Origin: Hippasteria phrygiana
Taxonomy: Eukaryota; Echinodermata; Asteroidea; Valvatida; Goniasteridae
Assembly: GCA_037893225.1 (NCBI GenBank)
Contig: JAZGUH010000088.1
Coordinates: 2,144,501 to 2,208,500, forward strand
Length of the DNA stretch: 64,000 bases
Direction: 5' to 3'
Shown: positions 49,501-58,755 of the stretch, in pieces
How positions within the stretch are numbered: the stretch's first letter is position 1
Layout: every line of letters starts with the position of its first letter
Made by a program: the position numbers and the translations under genes
Notes under the pieces: generated by a model
The model's input: the letters and a program-made list of their open reading frames with translations, nothing else
What the model was told of the DNA's origin: nothing
Databases searched by the model: none

Positions 49501-52500
49501 CTCTCCGCTTCTTTCTCTTTGATATTTTTGTGGGTTCATTCAATTTTTGTTTTTCTTCATTAACTTCTTTCTTGGTATTGCAATCATATACTGTGTTATC
49601 ATCAAGCATTTCATCTACCACAATTTTATCTATAGATTCATTTTGCACAGAAACCTTCTCAAAATCAAATTCACCAAAGGGTTCAACTTCTTCTGTACTG
49701 TTAATCTGGCCTGGTTCATGTACTGACAATACTACATCATAATGTATTTGACGAGTGTGATTCAGATAGATTCCAGCATCTGATGTTACAACACCAACTT
49801 CAGCAGTCTTTCCAGAGAATAAGTACCATGTGCCACCAAATGTATAAATGTCTGTTTCAAGCATGTGTGCTACAGCCATGATTTCAACTTCAGTTGCCCA
49901 TTTACCTGAACAGAACATTCTTTGCTTCCTCACATAATCCTCTACATCACTGAATCCTTCACGTAAGAAACCCTTGTACTGACCAGCGTGCTTCAACAAA
50001 TGATTTACAGTTGCCATTCTCAAATACATGTGGTTTACTTCAGTTCCTGATACAGCAAAAGATATAGCCCTGAAAAAACAATTGCCGTCACCTTTGATAT
50101 TCTTCAAACAATATGGTCTTCCAATTTTATCACTTTCTTCAGACACCACATCAGACTGTAGATTAACTTTCATGATTTCAAGTCTATCACACAGCAATTT
50201 CTTCTGATCATAAGACAGGGGTACGTAACTAAATTCAGCTGCTTCAGATATAACATTCATTTCAATGTCACTACTGTCATCTATATCATTACTTTTGTTA
50301 CTATCTCTGACAAGTCCTTTGATATTTGAGAAGCTGCTATCATATTCACCACCACCTTCAGGATCATTTATCTGCTGTTCACCTTCTTTTACGCCTTCGG
50401 TAACTACTGACATATTAGATGCATTACTGTGATTACCAATGTCATATTCACTGCCAAATACAGACCTGTCTTTATTAGAATCCTTCTCTTCACATGAACA
50501 TGTAGGCCTACCAGCACCTTCATCTTTCAATACATTTACACCTGTAATTTCAAATTGTTCATCATTAGATACATTCATAGATTGACCCAAATCAGTACAA
50601 TACCTGTAAACATCTTGCCATGTTGCTGCAGTTTTCATCAAACTTCTTCCTTCACTTACTTGGCAACCATTGTGATCTCTGGAGTGGGAATCAAAAATAT
50701 AGTACATACCATTTTGAGCTACAACAGCAAATGTGTTTCCTTTGAAACATATGAAACATCCATTGTATCTCTGGAGTGTCTGCTCAAGTGCACGATTCAT
50801 TGATATCATATTAAATTCGGATAAACTGTGTTCTGCTCCAAAAGTGCCACACACAGACTCATGATAATTCATTGTGAAATGTTCATTAAATACATCCAAT
50901 TCATTTGGCAATTCATTAATCAACAAATAGTCATTATGCATTGTTGAACTTTGGGATAAATGACCATACAACTCATCACCGGTATTCAGTACTAAGTCCA
51001 TATCATGACAAGTCCAATGTCTCAATTCCTTCATGTGGCTATACATCAATGAGCACAAGCTGTTTGCAACGCACTGCTTTCCAACATTAACACCAAACTT
51101 CAAATTACCCTGATGAAAATTACCCTGGATAATGACATGTCTTGGGGCATTTATTTCACTTTGTATTTCACATTCCGTTTCATTTACAGTGAATTGTTTT
51201 GAAATTTTTTTGGAACGAACTTTACTTTTGTAACATCTTTGTTTATCCTCATCAATTACTGAATCATTGTCAACTACTAATTTACTCTTTTTAATGACTG
51301 GTGACAACCTCTTCTTACTGCGTAGTGAATATCCACTTTTATCAGCCATTTCTGAGCACGTGTTATCACACTGAACACTTTCAATTCGTTTTCTCTTTCT
51401 TAATTCATATGAAAACTCTTTGACAACTGGACTGTCTCTTTGCTTTGTACTCTTAGTTTCACTCACTGCTCTCCTGATTTTTGAATTTCTTTCATTTGAT
51501 TTAACTGCTACATTTGATTTTGTCTTTCTTTCTCTTAATGAATAACCTCCAGATTGCTCAATCAATGAGAGTTTTATAGTGCTACATTGTTCATGGTCTT
51601 TATATTTCGTTGATTTTAGGTCTTTTCTTACTTTTGCAGTAGCTAACTTAGACTCCTTGTGAACCTCATCATCATGGCAATCTTCATATGCTATCCAATC
51701 ATACATGTTCTCATCTGTACAAATACCAAAATCATGAAACAAATTGTCAGAGTAGTTAGATTGTCCACATTTACAACAAATCCATGTCCCCCTCTTGTTG
51801 ATCAAATATCGCTCCATCCTCATGAATTTCATACAAGAAATATGAAACCAAACACGACACTTATCACACTGCATTTTCCTTATACATGTCCCAGGCTCAT
51901 CAGATTTATCACAGAGCCAACAAATGTCAACAGTGCCATTACATTTCCTTTCTACCACATGTGCTTTGATTTTTTCAACATTTATACTTGCTTCATATTC
52001 ATTTTGTTGTCTCTTCTTGGGATCTTTCAACACTTGTTTTTTACGCCACCCCTTCTTTAGTACATACATCATTCCATTTGCTTTTTTATTTCCGTCATCC
52101 TGCAAGCTGTTCATGTTCTTCAAAACTGCATTCAAACTTCCATTTGTATGACAACAGATATTTTTCTGCCACTTTTCATGCAACCTTCTATCCTCCTTGC
52201 TCATCCGGCTCTCTACTACTTTTCCTCCTTTCTTGATATTATGAGACTGCTTGAACACTTGTCTCCTCATTTTTCTCTTGTACTTTCTAGATGGCCTCTT
52301 TCTATCATTTCTTTCACAAATCTCTTCTACATAACTCAATATATGACCACAACCAGAGTGTTTTGTCCAACTGTACTGCTTAAGCCACGTTACACCATGT
52401 AAGTTACTAACTAGTAACAATCGCTTCTTCCTGTCTTCTCTCATAATACTCACTCTTTTCTGTCTATCCACTCGTAACTTTCTCTCATATTCTTCATGTG

Positions 52501-53173
52501 CCTTCTTCACCTGCATCTTGATAGGTTTCACAATCTGTAAATAATACAGTTTCATCACCTGAGTTTCATTACAATTTTTTCCTTTGTAATGCTTTCTTCC
52601 CAAAACGTGCTCTGTTCTATGTAAGTAACTACTTTCACCTTTCATTGCACACCTTTTTGGCTCAAGTTGGTTCATTCTGAAGTTTGGTTCAAGTTGATTT
52701 GTTCTCAAATTCTGTTCAAGATTTGTTGTTTCGTTCATGAAAACCTGGCTCTTCCCAGGTACCTGGCACATCTCAGGATTTTTTGTTTCGTTCATGAAAA
52801 CCTGGCTCTTCCCAGGTACCTGGCACATCTCAGGATTTTTTGTTTCGTTCATGAAAACCTGGCTCTTCCCAGGTACCTGGCACATCCCAGGATTTATTGC
52901 TTTGTTCATGGTTTTCAAGTTCGTGGTTGTCAAGTTCATGGTTGACAAGTTCATGGTTGACAAGTTCATGGTTGTCAAGTTCATTGTTTTCAAGTTCATT
53001 GTTTTCAAGTTCATTGTTTTCAAGTTCATGGTTTTCAAGTTCATGGTTTTCAAGTTCATGGTTTTCAAGTTCATGGTTTTCAAGTTCATGGTTCTCAATC
53101 TTATCAAGACCTGACTCATGTCAGGTGCCTGGCACATCCCAGGCTCATCCACAGAGGGTAGATTTGGCAACAT
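43526..53173 (-). CDS. Helentron polyprotein: PHD, two cysteine proteases, Rep, helicase, endonuclease
   Basis: One uninterrupted frame of about 3215 residues encodes the enzymes of a rolling-circle (Helitron-superfamily) transposon. I start at the ATG at 53173 because a splice acceptor (tttacag) at 53196 precedes it; the frame stays open to 53428 but that part reads as intron. Order, with residues from 53173: coding minisatellites (25-146); PHD finger (about 415-478, ICWLC...CDKC...HISC...CCKC); herpes-tegument-like C76-type protease (about 680-865, Cys701 in GKQC, Asp828 and His830 in FDSH); OTU protease (about 990-1150, Asp1029/Cys1032 in GDGNC, His1144); lysine-rich ~18-residue repeats (about 1215-1450); Cys-rich and Helitron N-terminal region; HUH Rep with His1978/His1980 (SPHVHG) and tyrosines 2201/2205 (YVASY); PIF1-type helicase (Walker A Lys2567 in GAGSGKS, IIDEISMVD, GDFYQLPP); AP-like endonuclease (about 3002-3215, TETW, YRPP, GDFNEN, LIDH). 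All core motifs seem intact, so it may be recently active. The endonuclease ends early after SYHEA, where SDH is usual. Confidence 0.92.
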   Translation of the reverse strand: MLPNLPSVDEPGMCQAPDMSQVLIRLRTMNLKTMNLKTMNLKTMNLKTMNLKTMNLKTMNLKTMNLTTMNLSTMNLSTMNLTTTNLKTMNKAINPGMCQVPGKSQVFMNETKNPEMCQVPGKSQVFMNETKNPEMCQVPGKSQVFMNETTNLEQNLRTNQLEPNFRMNQLEPKRCAMKGESSYLHRTEHVLGRKHYKGKNCNETQVMKLYYLQIVKPIKMQVKKAHEEYERKLRVDRQKRVSIMREDRKKRLLLVSNLHGVTWLKQYSWTKHSGCGHILSYVEEICERNDRKRPSRKYKRKMRRQVFKQSHNIKKGGKVVESRMSKEDRRLHEKWQKNICCHTNGSLNAVLKNMNSLQDDGNKKANGMMYVLKKGWRKKQVLKDPKKRQQNEYEASINVEKIKAHVVERKCNGTVDICWLCDKSDEPGTCIRKMQCDKCRVWFHISCMKFMRMERYLINKRGTWICCKCGQSNYSDNLFHDFGICTDENMYDWIAYEDCHDDEVHKESKLATAKVRKDLKSTKYKDHEQCSTIKLSLIEQSGGYSLRERKTKSNVAVKSNERNSKIRRAVSETKSTKQRDSPVVKEFSYELRKRKRIESVQCDNTCSEMADKSGYSLRSKKRLSPVIKKSKLVVDNDSVIDEDKQRCYKSKVRSKKISKQFTVNETECEIQSEINAPRHVIIQGNFHQGNLKFGVNVGKQCVANSLCSLMYSHMKELRHWTCHDMDLVLNTGDELYGHLSQSSTMHNDYLLINELPNELDVFNEHFTMNYHESVCGTFGAEHSLSEFNMISMNRALEQTLQRYNGCFICFKGNTFAVVAQNGMYYIFDSHSRDHNGCQVSEGRSLMKTAATWQDVYRYCTDLGQSMNVSNDEQFEITGVNVLKDEGAGRPTCSCEEKDSNKDRSVFGSEYDIGNHSNASNMSVVTEGVKEGEQQINDPEGGGEYDSSFSNIKGLVRDSNKSNDIDDSSDIEMNVISEAAEFSYVPLSYDQKKLLCDRLEIMKVNLQSDVVSEESDKIGRPYCLKNIKGDGNCFFRAISFAVSGTEVNHMYLRMATVNHLLKHAGQYKGFLREGFSDVEDYVRKQRMFCSGKWATEVEIMAVAHMLETDIYTFGGTWYLFSGKTAEVGVVTSDAGIYLNHTRQIHYDVVLSVHEPGQINSTEEVEPFGEFDFEKVSVQNESIDKIVVDEMLDDNTVYDCNTKKEVNEEKQKLNEPTKISKRKKRRGSKNLELKRKLDRERKRSKYNKSDCKKDREMQRRQKTLYSQIKYHIDENYQKKHIKYAQIKYANNEDCIKCNQRNKYDVDDQYRLRKTAQTRENYQSSAQYRKSVIDNIKQKYNCPSFRNEMLKASKLTYHENLNYRMKKKGVIKKKYNGDPIYKKKMIDSSKMKYREDPIHRKKLINTSKMKYKHDAIHRKKKVDTSKMKYRQDPNCKRNILEKNRKRLLISKERKGHIHHVISDFKIKMTKGPDCVCAVCHKLLFQNQVMKCNKERYMYSQNIFENYLHKCNEDCKLNCYIGTSSRSCLWICHTCHRKLIRNTVPAEASLNNLSLVDIPEQLARLNSLEQHLIARNIAFMKIINLPKGAQKGCYGPCVCVPSNTTETIKSLPRTANENDMIQIKLKRKLSYKGHVEYQYVNKQNVEEALHYLKDNNKWYDDIEIEYDWINPVPEESVDEETVNEEIMNENDQITDTEEDQISDTEEEDDDDRLCGIKLDTCLQPANIGQEILDQYFDDIFCVAPCEGNNPVRLLMEEGNEAKCFPSLFPTGGPIFSDERKVRLTLCRYLHNRLMHVDNRFAKNTDYIFYAQYLSEIQQVMSCVSIALRKGSVKTQEGYDITASMLNDKANLSKMLKSDSGYKFLKPIRGTPPYWQSAHKDVLAMIRQLGLPTWFCSFSAADMRWPEVINTILRQQGDDRTVDELDWNEKCQILRSNPVTAARMFDRKFHMFLKEVIMSEAQPIGKVKDYFYRIEFQQRGSPHVHGLFWIEDAPKLGVDEDEDVVEFIDRYVNCKLPSKNENDELNEIISSVQLHSKKHSKSCKKKGTECRFNFPRPPSERTFVIRSDTTSSNDEETQDMSGIDIDSDVGSQHACVNSETNKTNCSRNTGSSTATADAKELLKSVWSEVQNQEKQYKTTNELFEGLGITQDEFEKANSVLTKKVSIVLKRNPQDVWVNQYNPHLLRAWNANLDIQYITDIYGCVAYVASYMSKAEREMGQLLSHAQSEAQKGNLDAKQSMKEVGQVYLQNREVSAQEAVYRVCNLRLKEGSRKVEFIPVGENPVRMSLPLSLIQNKSNEDDSDVWMVSRIDRYKARPETDEFETMCLGSFSSEYRVLSRTQAPNIYGKKSSKYIHELRNGLGHIQKRTRTDPAVIKYPRFSVTKYPNKYYHSILQLFLPYRVDAQLKPPQFETYEEFYQIGNVKLYGCDVQSVQCIVDQNRQKFEGDIESMDDVEQYLERFGPQDDAWALICPETESERLECQDEKQEVMHESEDEYAIPDLKSDKKNDTQYSIEYHAAKMPRQQVQSLMRSLNVQQSEVFYKVRQWCLDKVNGKSPEPFHVFVTGGAGSGKSHLIKCIYNEAIRIFGRLTHNPDDVSVLLCAPTGVAAYNIQGLTLHSALSISMDMSLPYQPLGEEKLSTLRNKLNQIQILIIDEISMVDQRMLCYIHGRLRQIKQTKSQCAFGNVSVIAVGDFYQLPPVKGKSLHHNTLESSLWHDNFKRVELTEIMRQRDDMKFAELLNHVRTKQKGDSLTDEDISILKSRETGEEWNDAVHIYPTNKQVDKCNTQILHLKFSDCMCIEAKDYEKDGNGRLKQREKVLKSGRTSLCQTLWISIGARVMLVKNLDVSQGLVNGAFGTVTGIDMLADQSGAKCIQVEFDKSAGHKFKRHCASLHDDMSVAIEIDEEHIGKKCIRKQFPLKLAWACTSHKVQGMTMSKAVVCLDRTFTAGQAYVSLSRVTSLNGLIIEGFDLKHIYCDKSVAQALNDMPLWIEQIESSIKQQGETKNTTIMLHNVQGLMNHFVDLQCQCDMMESDFICLTETWTDLDNVNELNLKDFKCYHQVRAESYEGSIHLMQQSHGGVAVYGRQEKCFSRLRIQVQNLEYIAFHIISSVSIVVVVLYRPPSYKMKDFLVNLKVLLSEVHNVCHRSIVMGDFNENLFDNHSVIESVMQENGYRQCVRDATTEMGTLIDHVYMRGIDSVSTTIRPTYYSYHEAIQIKF
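52720..53110 (-). repeat. In-frame coding minisatellites at the Helentron N-terminus
   Basis: About 52910-53100 is a 15-base repeat encoding MNLKT (about 13 units, some MNLTT or MNLST). 52735-52905 is a 57-base repeat encoding a 19-residue unit with CQVPGKSQVFMNET (three units). Both periods are multiples of three, so copy-number changes keep the frame open. The repeat peptides have no fold I recognise. Confidence 0.85.
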
Positions 53174-53195
53174 CAAGGACTTCTCAAGATGCAGT

Positions 53196-53215
53196 CTGTA
53201 AATAAATAAAAAGAG
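53196..53215 (-). promoter_or_regulatory. Splice acceptor of the Helentron coding exon
   Basis: On the minus strand a pyrimidine- and AT-rich tract (ctctttttatttatttacag) ends in AG at 53196, 23 bases before the chosen ATG. The upstream frame up to 53428 has low-complexity Phe/Leu-rich translation typical of intron. The partner exon was not found. Confidence 0.5.
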
Positions 53216-54380
53216 AAATAAATAGATTTGAATCCAGCATATTGGGATTTCACAGCATTTTGCCACAGTATAACTATTCACATCAAGATGCATTATAGCC
53301 CTTTTTTTAGAACACCCATTTAACCTTAAAGGCAATTTCAAAAAGAAAAAAGAAAAAAGAAAAAAAGAAACGGCTAATTCCTGTGGTTCATGTTGTTGCA
53401 GAGTCACTCTAATGGTATACCCAGGCACTTTTAAAAGGGAAATTCAATAGATACAATTATTAAATCCAATCACGCATTGAAAACAACACAGTACAATATT
53501 GGGTGTCAATGAAAATTGTAAATATCAGTAGAACGAAAATGCTGCTAGAGTGCTATATATAATACCAGTTGTATTATACCATAGAGGAAGGAAACATACA
53601 ATCTAACATTCTCACTTTTCATACTGCCAATGAGTCTCATAGTCAATCAAAACAATACCACCATTTCAATGGCAATGCAACACCAGACATTATATACAAG
53701 GTTTCCAAGAAAATCAGTAAAAGAAACCGAATATTTTATTACAGCCTCATAACACCGTTACCATCATCTTTTGAAATCATGCAATCTTGTGTCGAAAATT
53801 GCCCATTGTAAAAGATAATTCATCTGAAGCAGGAATGCTGTGGAGTCACTTTTTAGATCAGCCAATTTTATTTATTTCTCAGTGATTCTTCACCATATCA
53901 CTTACATGTATTGCTATTGCTATAATTTATATCAATAAATTGCACATTTTGAAAGCAATTTTCCTGTATTAGTTTCAGTTCAATTTAGTCTGATTAATTC
54001 TTACATGTACACATGCAACATTAACAACACACCATTATTTAGCAACTGTTTGTAGTTTGCAGTCTATCACTCAGCCTGTAACATACATGTAAAGGCTCAC
54101 CTGCAAGGCTGCAGGTCAAAATATGCAAAGATTTGCTTAAGCAAAAACATTCAACCCAACCTGATGGACATCATTAATGAAGATATAATTTTGTTCTTTT
54201 CCAACAATTGTCCCATCCACATCTCTCTCCCCCTATCCTCTATTCCCCTATCCTCTCTCCCTTATGCATGAAGCAAATAGGGTGACAGATTCATACTATA
54301 ACTTCCTACATTGTAATGTACCTCCATGCTCGGTCTGTGTACCTAGTACATGTACATGTACATTATCATCACAATGTCAA
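53216..54380. other. Upstream flank of the Helentron, no gene
   Basis: Contains a purine run at about 53338-53368 (repeated gaaaaa units) and otherwise AT-rich unique sequence. Promoter and first exon of the Helentron would be expected here on the minus strand, but I see no TATA box or donor that I would defend. Confidence 0.4.
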
Positions 54381-54880
54381 ATTGCTAGACCCGCAAATGT
54401 GGCAAATATAATCCACCACATGCTGTTACACTTCGAATATTGGCTGATAAAAGACTCCATGTCCATTGACATGAAGATTTGTAATCATTTCCCTGTTCAA
54501 TTCTTACACATGTTCTTTTACACCAAATTCCAGAAGCACAGCACCTATCATTCCTCAGAAATTCGATGAAAAAAGGCGGAATCCAATACAAACGTATCGC
54601 CTTTTTGGTTCACGAGCAATTGCCCAAGATCTTTACACAACTCCCTGAATCCCTCATGTAGAAATTGCAGTACTGTACTTTGGCTGGGGAGACATTACCA
54701 TCCAGCAGAGACCAGACTTTTCTCCACCAATCGCTCACGAACCAAAAAAGCAATACGTTTGCATTAGACTCCACTATTTTCCATCAAATTTGTGACGAAT
54801 GACAGGTGCTGTACTTCTTGAATTTGACGTAAAAGAGCATGTGTAAATGCTGAACGACAATGGACATGATGGACTTTAGC
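54381..54880. mobile_element. Short third copy of the foldback family
   Basis: It begins attgctagacccgcaaatg as the 1 kb elements do, continues through aaaagactccatgtccattgaca, and returns through a partial inverted arm (gaaccaaaaaagcaatacg, caaatttgtgacgaatgacag). It is about half the length of the other copies and more diverged, so it is an independent insertion. Confidence 0.55.
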
Positions 54881-55163
54881 GTCAACACGTATCAACAAAG
54901 ACAACCAGTGTCAACAAAGCGTCAACAAATTAGAGGTCTATTTTCCAACTTCCAAATCCATGCCGCACAATTTCTATGACTCTCAGCCTCAGCTCTCAGG
55001 AAACTTGTTTTTTTAAGAGAATGAAGAAATTTCACCTACGAAACACCATAACGAAATAAACAAAATTTTGCAATCTCTTCACACTTTTGCAACTCCCCTA
55101 CATATACAAAAAATGAAGTGGTCCAGCAAAAACAAGATGGCAGCCAGTGAAGCTGAACCATTA

Positions 55164-55206
55164 CCATTGATCTCCATTATTAGTCTATAATAATGGAGAT
55201 CAATGG
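55164..55206. repeat. Perfect 19 bp-arm hairpin beside duplication copy B
   Basis: ccattgatctccattatta, a 5-base loop gtcta, then the exact reverse complement. The aligned part of copy B begins right after it, but only because copy A begins at the window edge. A related word (cattgatctccattata) occurs again at 55430-55446. Confidence 0.85.
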
Positions 55207-55485
55207 GCTGAACAAAACAATACCATCGCGAGTTAAGTTTTCACATAAACGCATTATTGACAAGATTTTGAAGTACATGTATACTTAATGATAGGCCCTA
55301 ATGCTATTATATTTCAGTTTTCAAATAAATGACATGTGAAAAAATTCTTTACGTATGCCTAAAGGCTAAACTTTCTTATGTTATTCGTTAACGCTTTCTT
55401 GACGCTTATTGACACTAAATGGCATAAACCCATTGATCTCCATTATACATGACCCCCAATAGAGTGTATTCGAAATGCAACAGCA

Positions 55486-55723
55486 TGTGGTAGATTAAGC
55501 CCGGTTCATACTTAATGCGAATGCATATGCAAAGCGAAATTTTGTTAACTCCAACACTCCTGAATCCTCCAATTTTAATATGATTCTCCACACACCCAAG
55601 GGGCTGGCAGTTAGGGTTAAGGTCACAGAGAACGTCACAATGAAACTTCAATTGTTGACATCATGAAATTTGCTTCGCATTCACATGAAGTATGAACCAG
55701 GCTTTAATATATCTACCACGTTT
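55486..55723. mobile_element. MITE-like inverted-repeat element, copy B
   Basis: Counterpart of the element at 278-515, with the same paired arms and a few substitutions. Confidence 0.5.
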
Positions 55724-56252
55724 GCAAGTCTACCAAACAATTGCATTTCTACGACGTTATGTCCTGGGCCTATTCTTAAAATGGCGATTGTGTAGTGGAG
55801 GGCCCCGTTCCCGACAACTTATAAGGGAACAAAAATCAACTTATAGGTTATTTGAATTGCCAAACTAGTTAGCGACATTACAAACCAACAGATATGCCAC
55901 AGATAAAGGGCAGGGTTTTAGTTTTTGAGGAAAAGTTTGGGGTAAAGGGGCGATGAGAACAACAACACACAATGCGAAAATAAAGATGGCGGACATCGCG
56001 ACATGCCACGATGCACAGTAAACACGCAAAACAGCTTTCATTCGCATAGCAACTGCCGTTAAGCACATAAGAAAATTGCATTTTCTACTGAAATAAACTG
56101 TTAAAAATTACAAACAACGATGTCAATATAATTAAGAGAAGTCTGCTTTAGGTTGAAAAAGTCATTTTGTAATGAGACAAAATACCTTGGACTCTAATTT
56201 CATACAAAACTAAAGTAAAGACTAAAAAGAGGAGCCCGTGCAGGCGCTACAC

Positions 56253-58256
56253 TACACAATTGCTAGACCCGCAAACGTAGCGGTATACATAGCCACACTC
56301 TAGATCTGTTGCATTGCAAAAACACTCTATTGGTCGATAAAAGACTCCATGTCCATTGACAGGAAGATTTGTTATCGTTTTCCTGTTCAGTACTCACACA
56401 TGCTCCTTTACACCAAAATCCGCAAGCATAGCATGTTATTCCCCAGAAATTTGATGAAAAAAGGTGGATTCCTGTACAAACGTATGGCCTTTTTAATTTG
56501 CGAATGATGCCGGGGTTGCCGGCAGATCTTCGCACAGTGCTCCATATCCTTCACGTAGAAATTGCGGTACTGTACTACGGCTGCAGAGACGTTACCTAGA
56601 TATCCAGCAGGAACCAGTCTTTTTGTTGCGCACGGTGACGTCACGGTCAATTGCTTCATTCGGCGCATGTGCACACGATTCCACAAGTTGACGACTGTTT
56701 CATGCTGCTTAAACTAAAGTTACGGCTCAATGAGATCAAAAGGCTCAATACTAGCCACTAACTATTGCGACATAAAACAGTCGTCAACCTGTAGAATTGT
56801 GTACACATGCGCTGAATATGAAGCAATTGACCCCGACGTCACCATGCACAACAAAAAGTCTGGTCCCTGCTTGCTGGATAGTCACGTCTCTCCAGCCATA
56901 GTACAGTACCACAATTTCTACGCAAAGGATTCAGGGCACCGTGCACAGATCTGCCGACAATCCCGCGGCATCGCTCCCGAACCAAAAAAGTCATATACGT
57001 TTGTACAGGAATCAACCGTTTTTCATCAAATTTCTGGCGAATGACAGCAGATGCTATGCTTGCGGATTTTGGTGTAAAAGAGCATAAGTACTCAACAGGA
57101 AAACGATAACAAATCTTCCTGTCAATAGACATGGAGTCTTTTATCGACCAAAGGGGTGCTTTTTCAATGCAACAGATGGCCGTGGCGCTTTACAGTCACT
57201 TCGCCCAAAAACCACATCGCCCTCAACCACTTCGCCATCAACCACTTCGCCCAAACGCCACTTCGCCCAAACGCCACTTCGCCCAAAATCCACTTCGCCC
57301 AAAAACCACTTCGCCCAAAAACCACTTCGCCCAAAAACCACTTCGCCCAAAAACCACTTCGCCCATGCCCGATCCGTATGCCCTTTTTTCATTTCATTAG
57401 TTTGTTACATAAATTGTACATCATCCCTCATATCAGTTAAGATGTTAGAATATACATGTTTGTAAATAATTACGTTATAAATTTTAAGAATTTTTTATAA
57501 AAACCTCCGGAATACCGTACCAGCGCTCTATACTACCAACTAATAAGCTATCTTGCCCTATGTTGGCGGTCTCCCAAATTGTCAGTATCTTTGTTTGGGT
57601 TGGGCGCTAGTCAGAAGTCATAAAATCGTAATAATTTGAATGACCACTTGATAAACATAATTGACCTATCGCGGTGGAATCGCGTCAACGCAGCTTATGA
57701 ATTATTGTCCAATCACATCAATTAAAATTCCACGTGGAACGCGCAAAATCTGAGACAAACAAAAATTACCACACAAAAATCCCATAGGGTTGTCTAAGGG
57801 GCGTGGTTAACTCGTAAACGGCGACAGGTCAATTGCCTAAACTAATAAGAAAAGAAAAGCATGGTCACAAAAAGGATGTCACAACGCAAATAAAGTTTTG
57901 AATGCACCATCAAAACGAAATAGAAAACGAAAACGAACACATTGGGAACAAAATCTTGGGTGCTTAAAAATTGGGCGAAGTGGTTTTTGGGCGAAGTGGT
58001 TTTGGGGCGAAGTGGTTTTTGGGCGAAGTAGTAATTGGGCGAAGTGTTTTTTGGGCGAAGTGGCGTTTGGGCGAAGGGGTGATTGGGCGAAGTGGGATTT
58101 GGGCGAAGTGGCGTTTGGGCGAAGTGGCGTTTGGGCGAAGTAGTTGAGGGCGATGTGGTTTTTGGGCGAAGTGACCGACAACCGCCGTGGCGGTGTATAC
58201 CAACGTATACCGCCACGTTTGCACTCAGCACTGGTTTGCGGGTCTACACAATCGCC
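56253..58256. mobile_element. Foldback element, copy B, split by a TU-like insertion
   Basis: The arms match the 1 kb element of copy A. The right arm is interrupted at 57187 by a younger insertion, so the total length is about 2 kb. The nesting order is clear: foldback first, duplication or haplotype split next, insertion last. Confidence 0.7.
57187..58183. mobile_element. TU/foldback-like transposon with tandem-repeat TIRs
   Basis: The left end (57195-57365) is about ten 15-16 base units of cacttcgcccaaaaac type, and the right end (57968-58172) is the same array inverted. The extreme ends (gctttacagtcac... / ...gtgaccgacaacc) are imperfect inverted repeats. The flanks gccgtggc at 57179-57186 and 58184-58191 are an 8 bp direct duplication (9 if the next g is counted), and copy A has a single gccgtggc at 1973-1980. 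Inverted repeats made of ~15 bp tandem units with 8 bp target duplications recall the sea urchin TU elements. There is no transposase; the centre (57400-57960) holds a decayed SINE-like fragment. Confidence 0.8.
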
Positions 58257-58649
58257 AAAGTAGGTATTCTTCCCCGAAAATCACACATTAAAATTAAAAT
58301 TAATGATCTATATAAATTTGAAGATACATTGACACAGATTTTCACTCTAGAAATTCACAGTCGACTTCTTAACAAATACAACACAAAACCTGAATATACA
58401 GCACATACACAGCAGCCTCACCTAGCAATTGCACCAACCATACGTACGTATACGTCTGTCAATAAAGAGCGCCACCACATGACACTAATTCCAATTGACC
58501 GTCAACGCGTAAAATTCTGCGTTGTTAATATGTATTTTTTTAACATTTCTTTTAAAAATGAAGTAATTAAAAAAAATAACAGCCATCAGAAACATTTTTC
58601 TTGTTACGTTTCTGATATAGTTATTTTACTCTCCCACAAAATTATGAAA

Positions 58650-58755
58650 CTGATTTCAGAATGTCCGGAAAAACAACTTCGTAAAATTTCGGACACTTTC
58701 GGAAACAAGAGGCCCCCCGTCGCGCGCGAGCTGCACTGACGTCAGAACTGAATTT
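58650..58755 (+). promoter_or_regulatory. Candidate promoter, copy B
   Basis: Same CpG-rich patch as in copy A, with the CRE TGACGTCA at 58737-58744. The conserved donor AGAG|gtaagc of the non-coding exon follows at 58850/58851. Confidence 0.5.

Noticed and set aside
53174..53428. Helentron protein start at 53428
   Set aside because: The extra 85 codons cross a strong splice acceptor at 53196 and translate to low-complexity Phe/Leu-rich sequence, as introns do.
55164..55209. Hairpin as the breakpoint of the duplication
   Set aside because: The aligned start at 55209 only reflects where the window begins in copy A, so the real left limit is unknown.
57131..58231. Open frames with repeated HFAQKPLRPKTTSP
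   Set aside because: They are translations of the 16 base tandem repeats in the TU-like element ends and appear on both strands.
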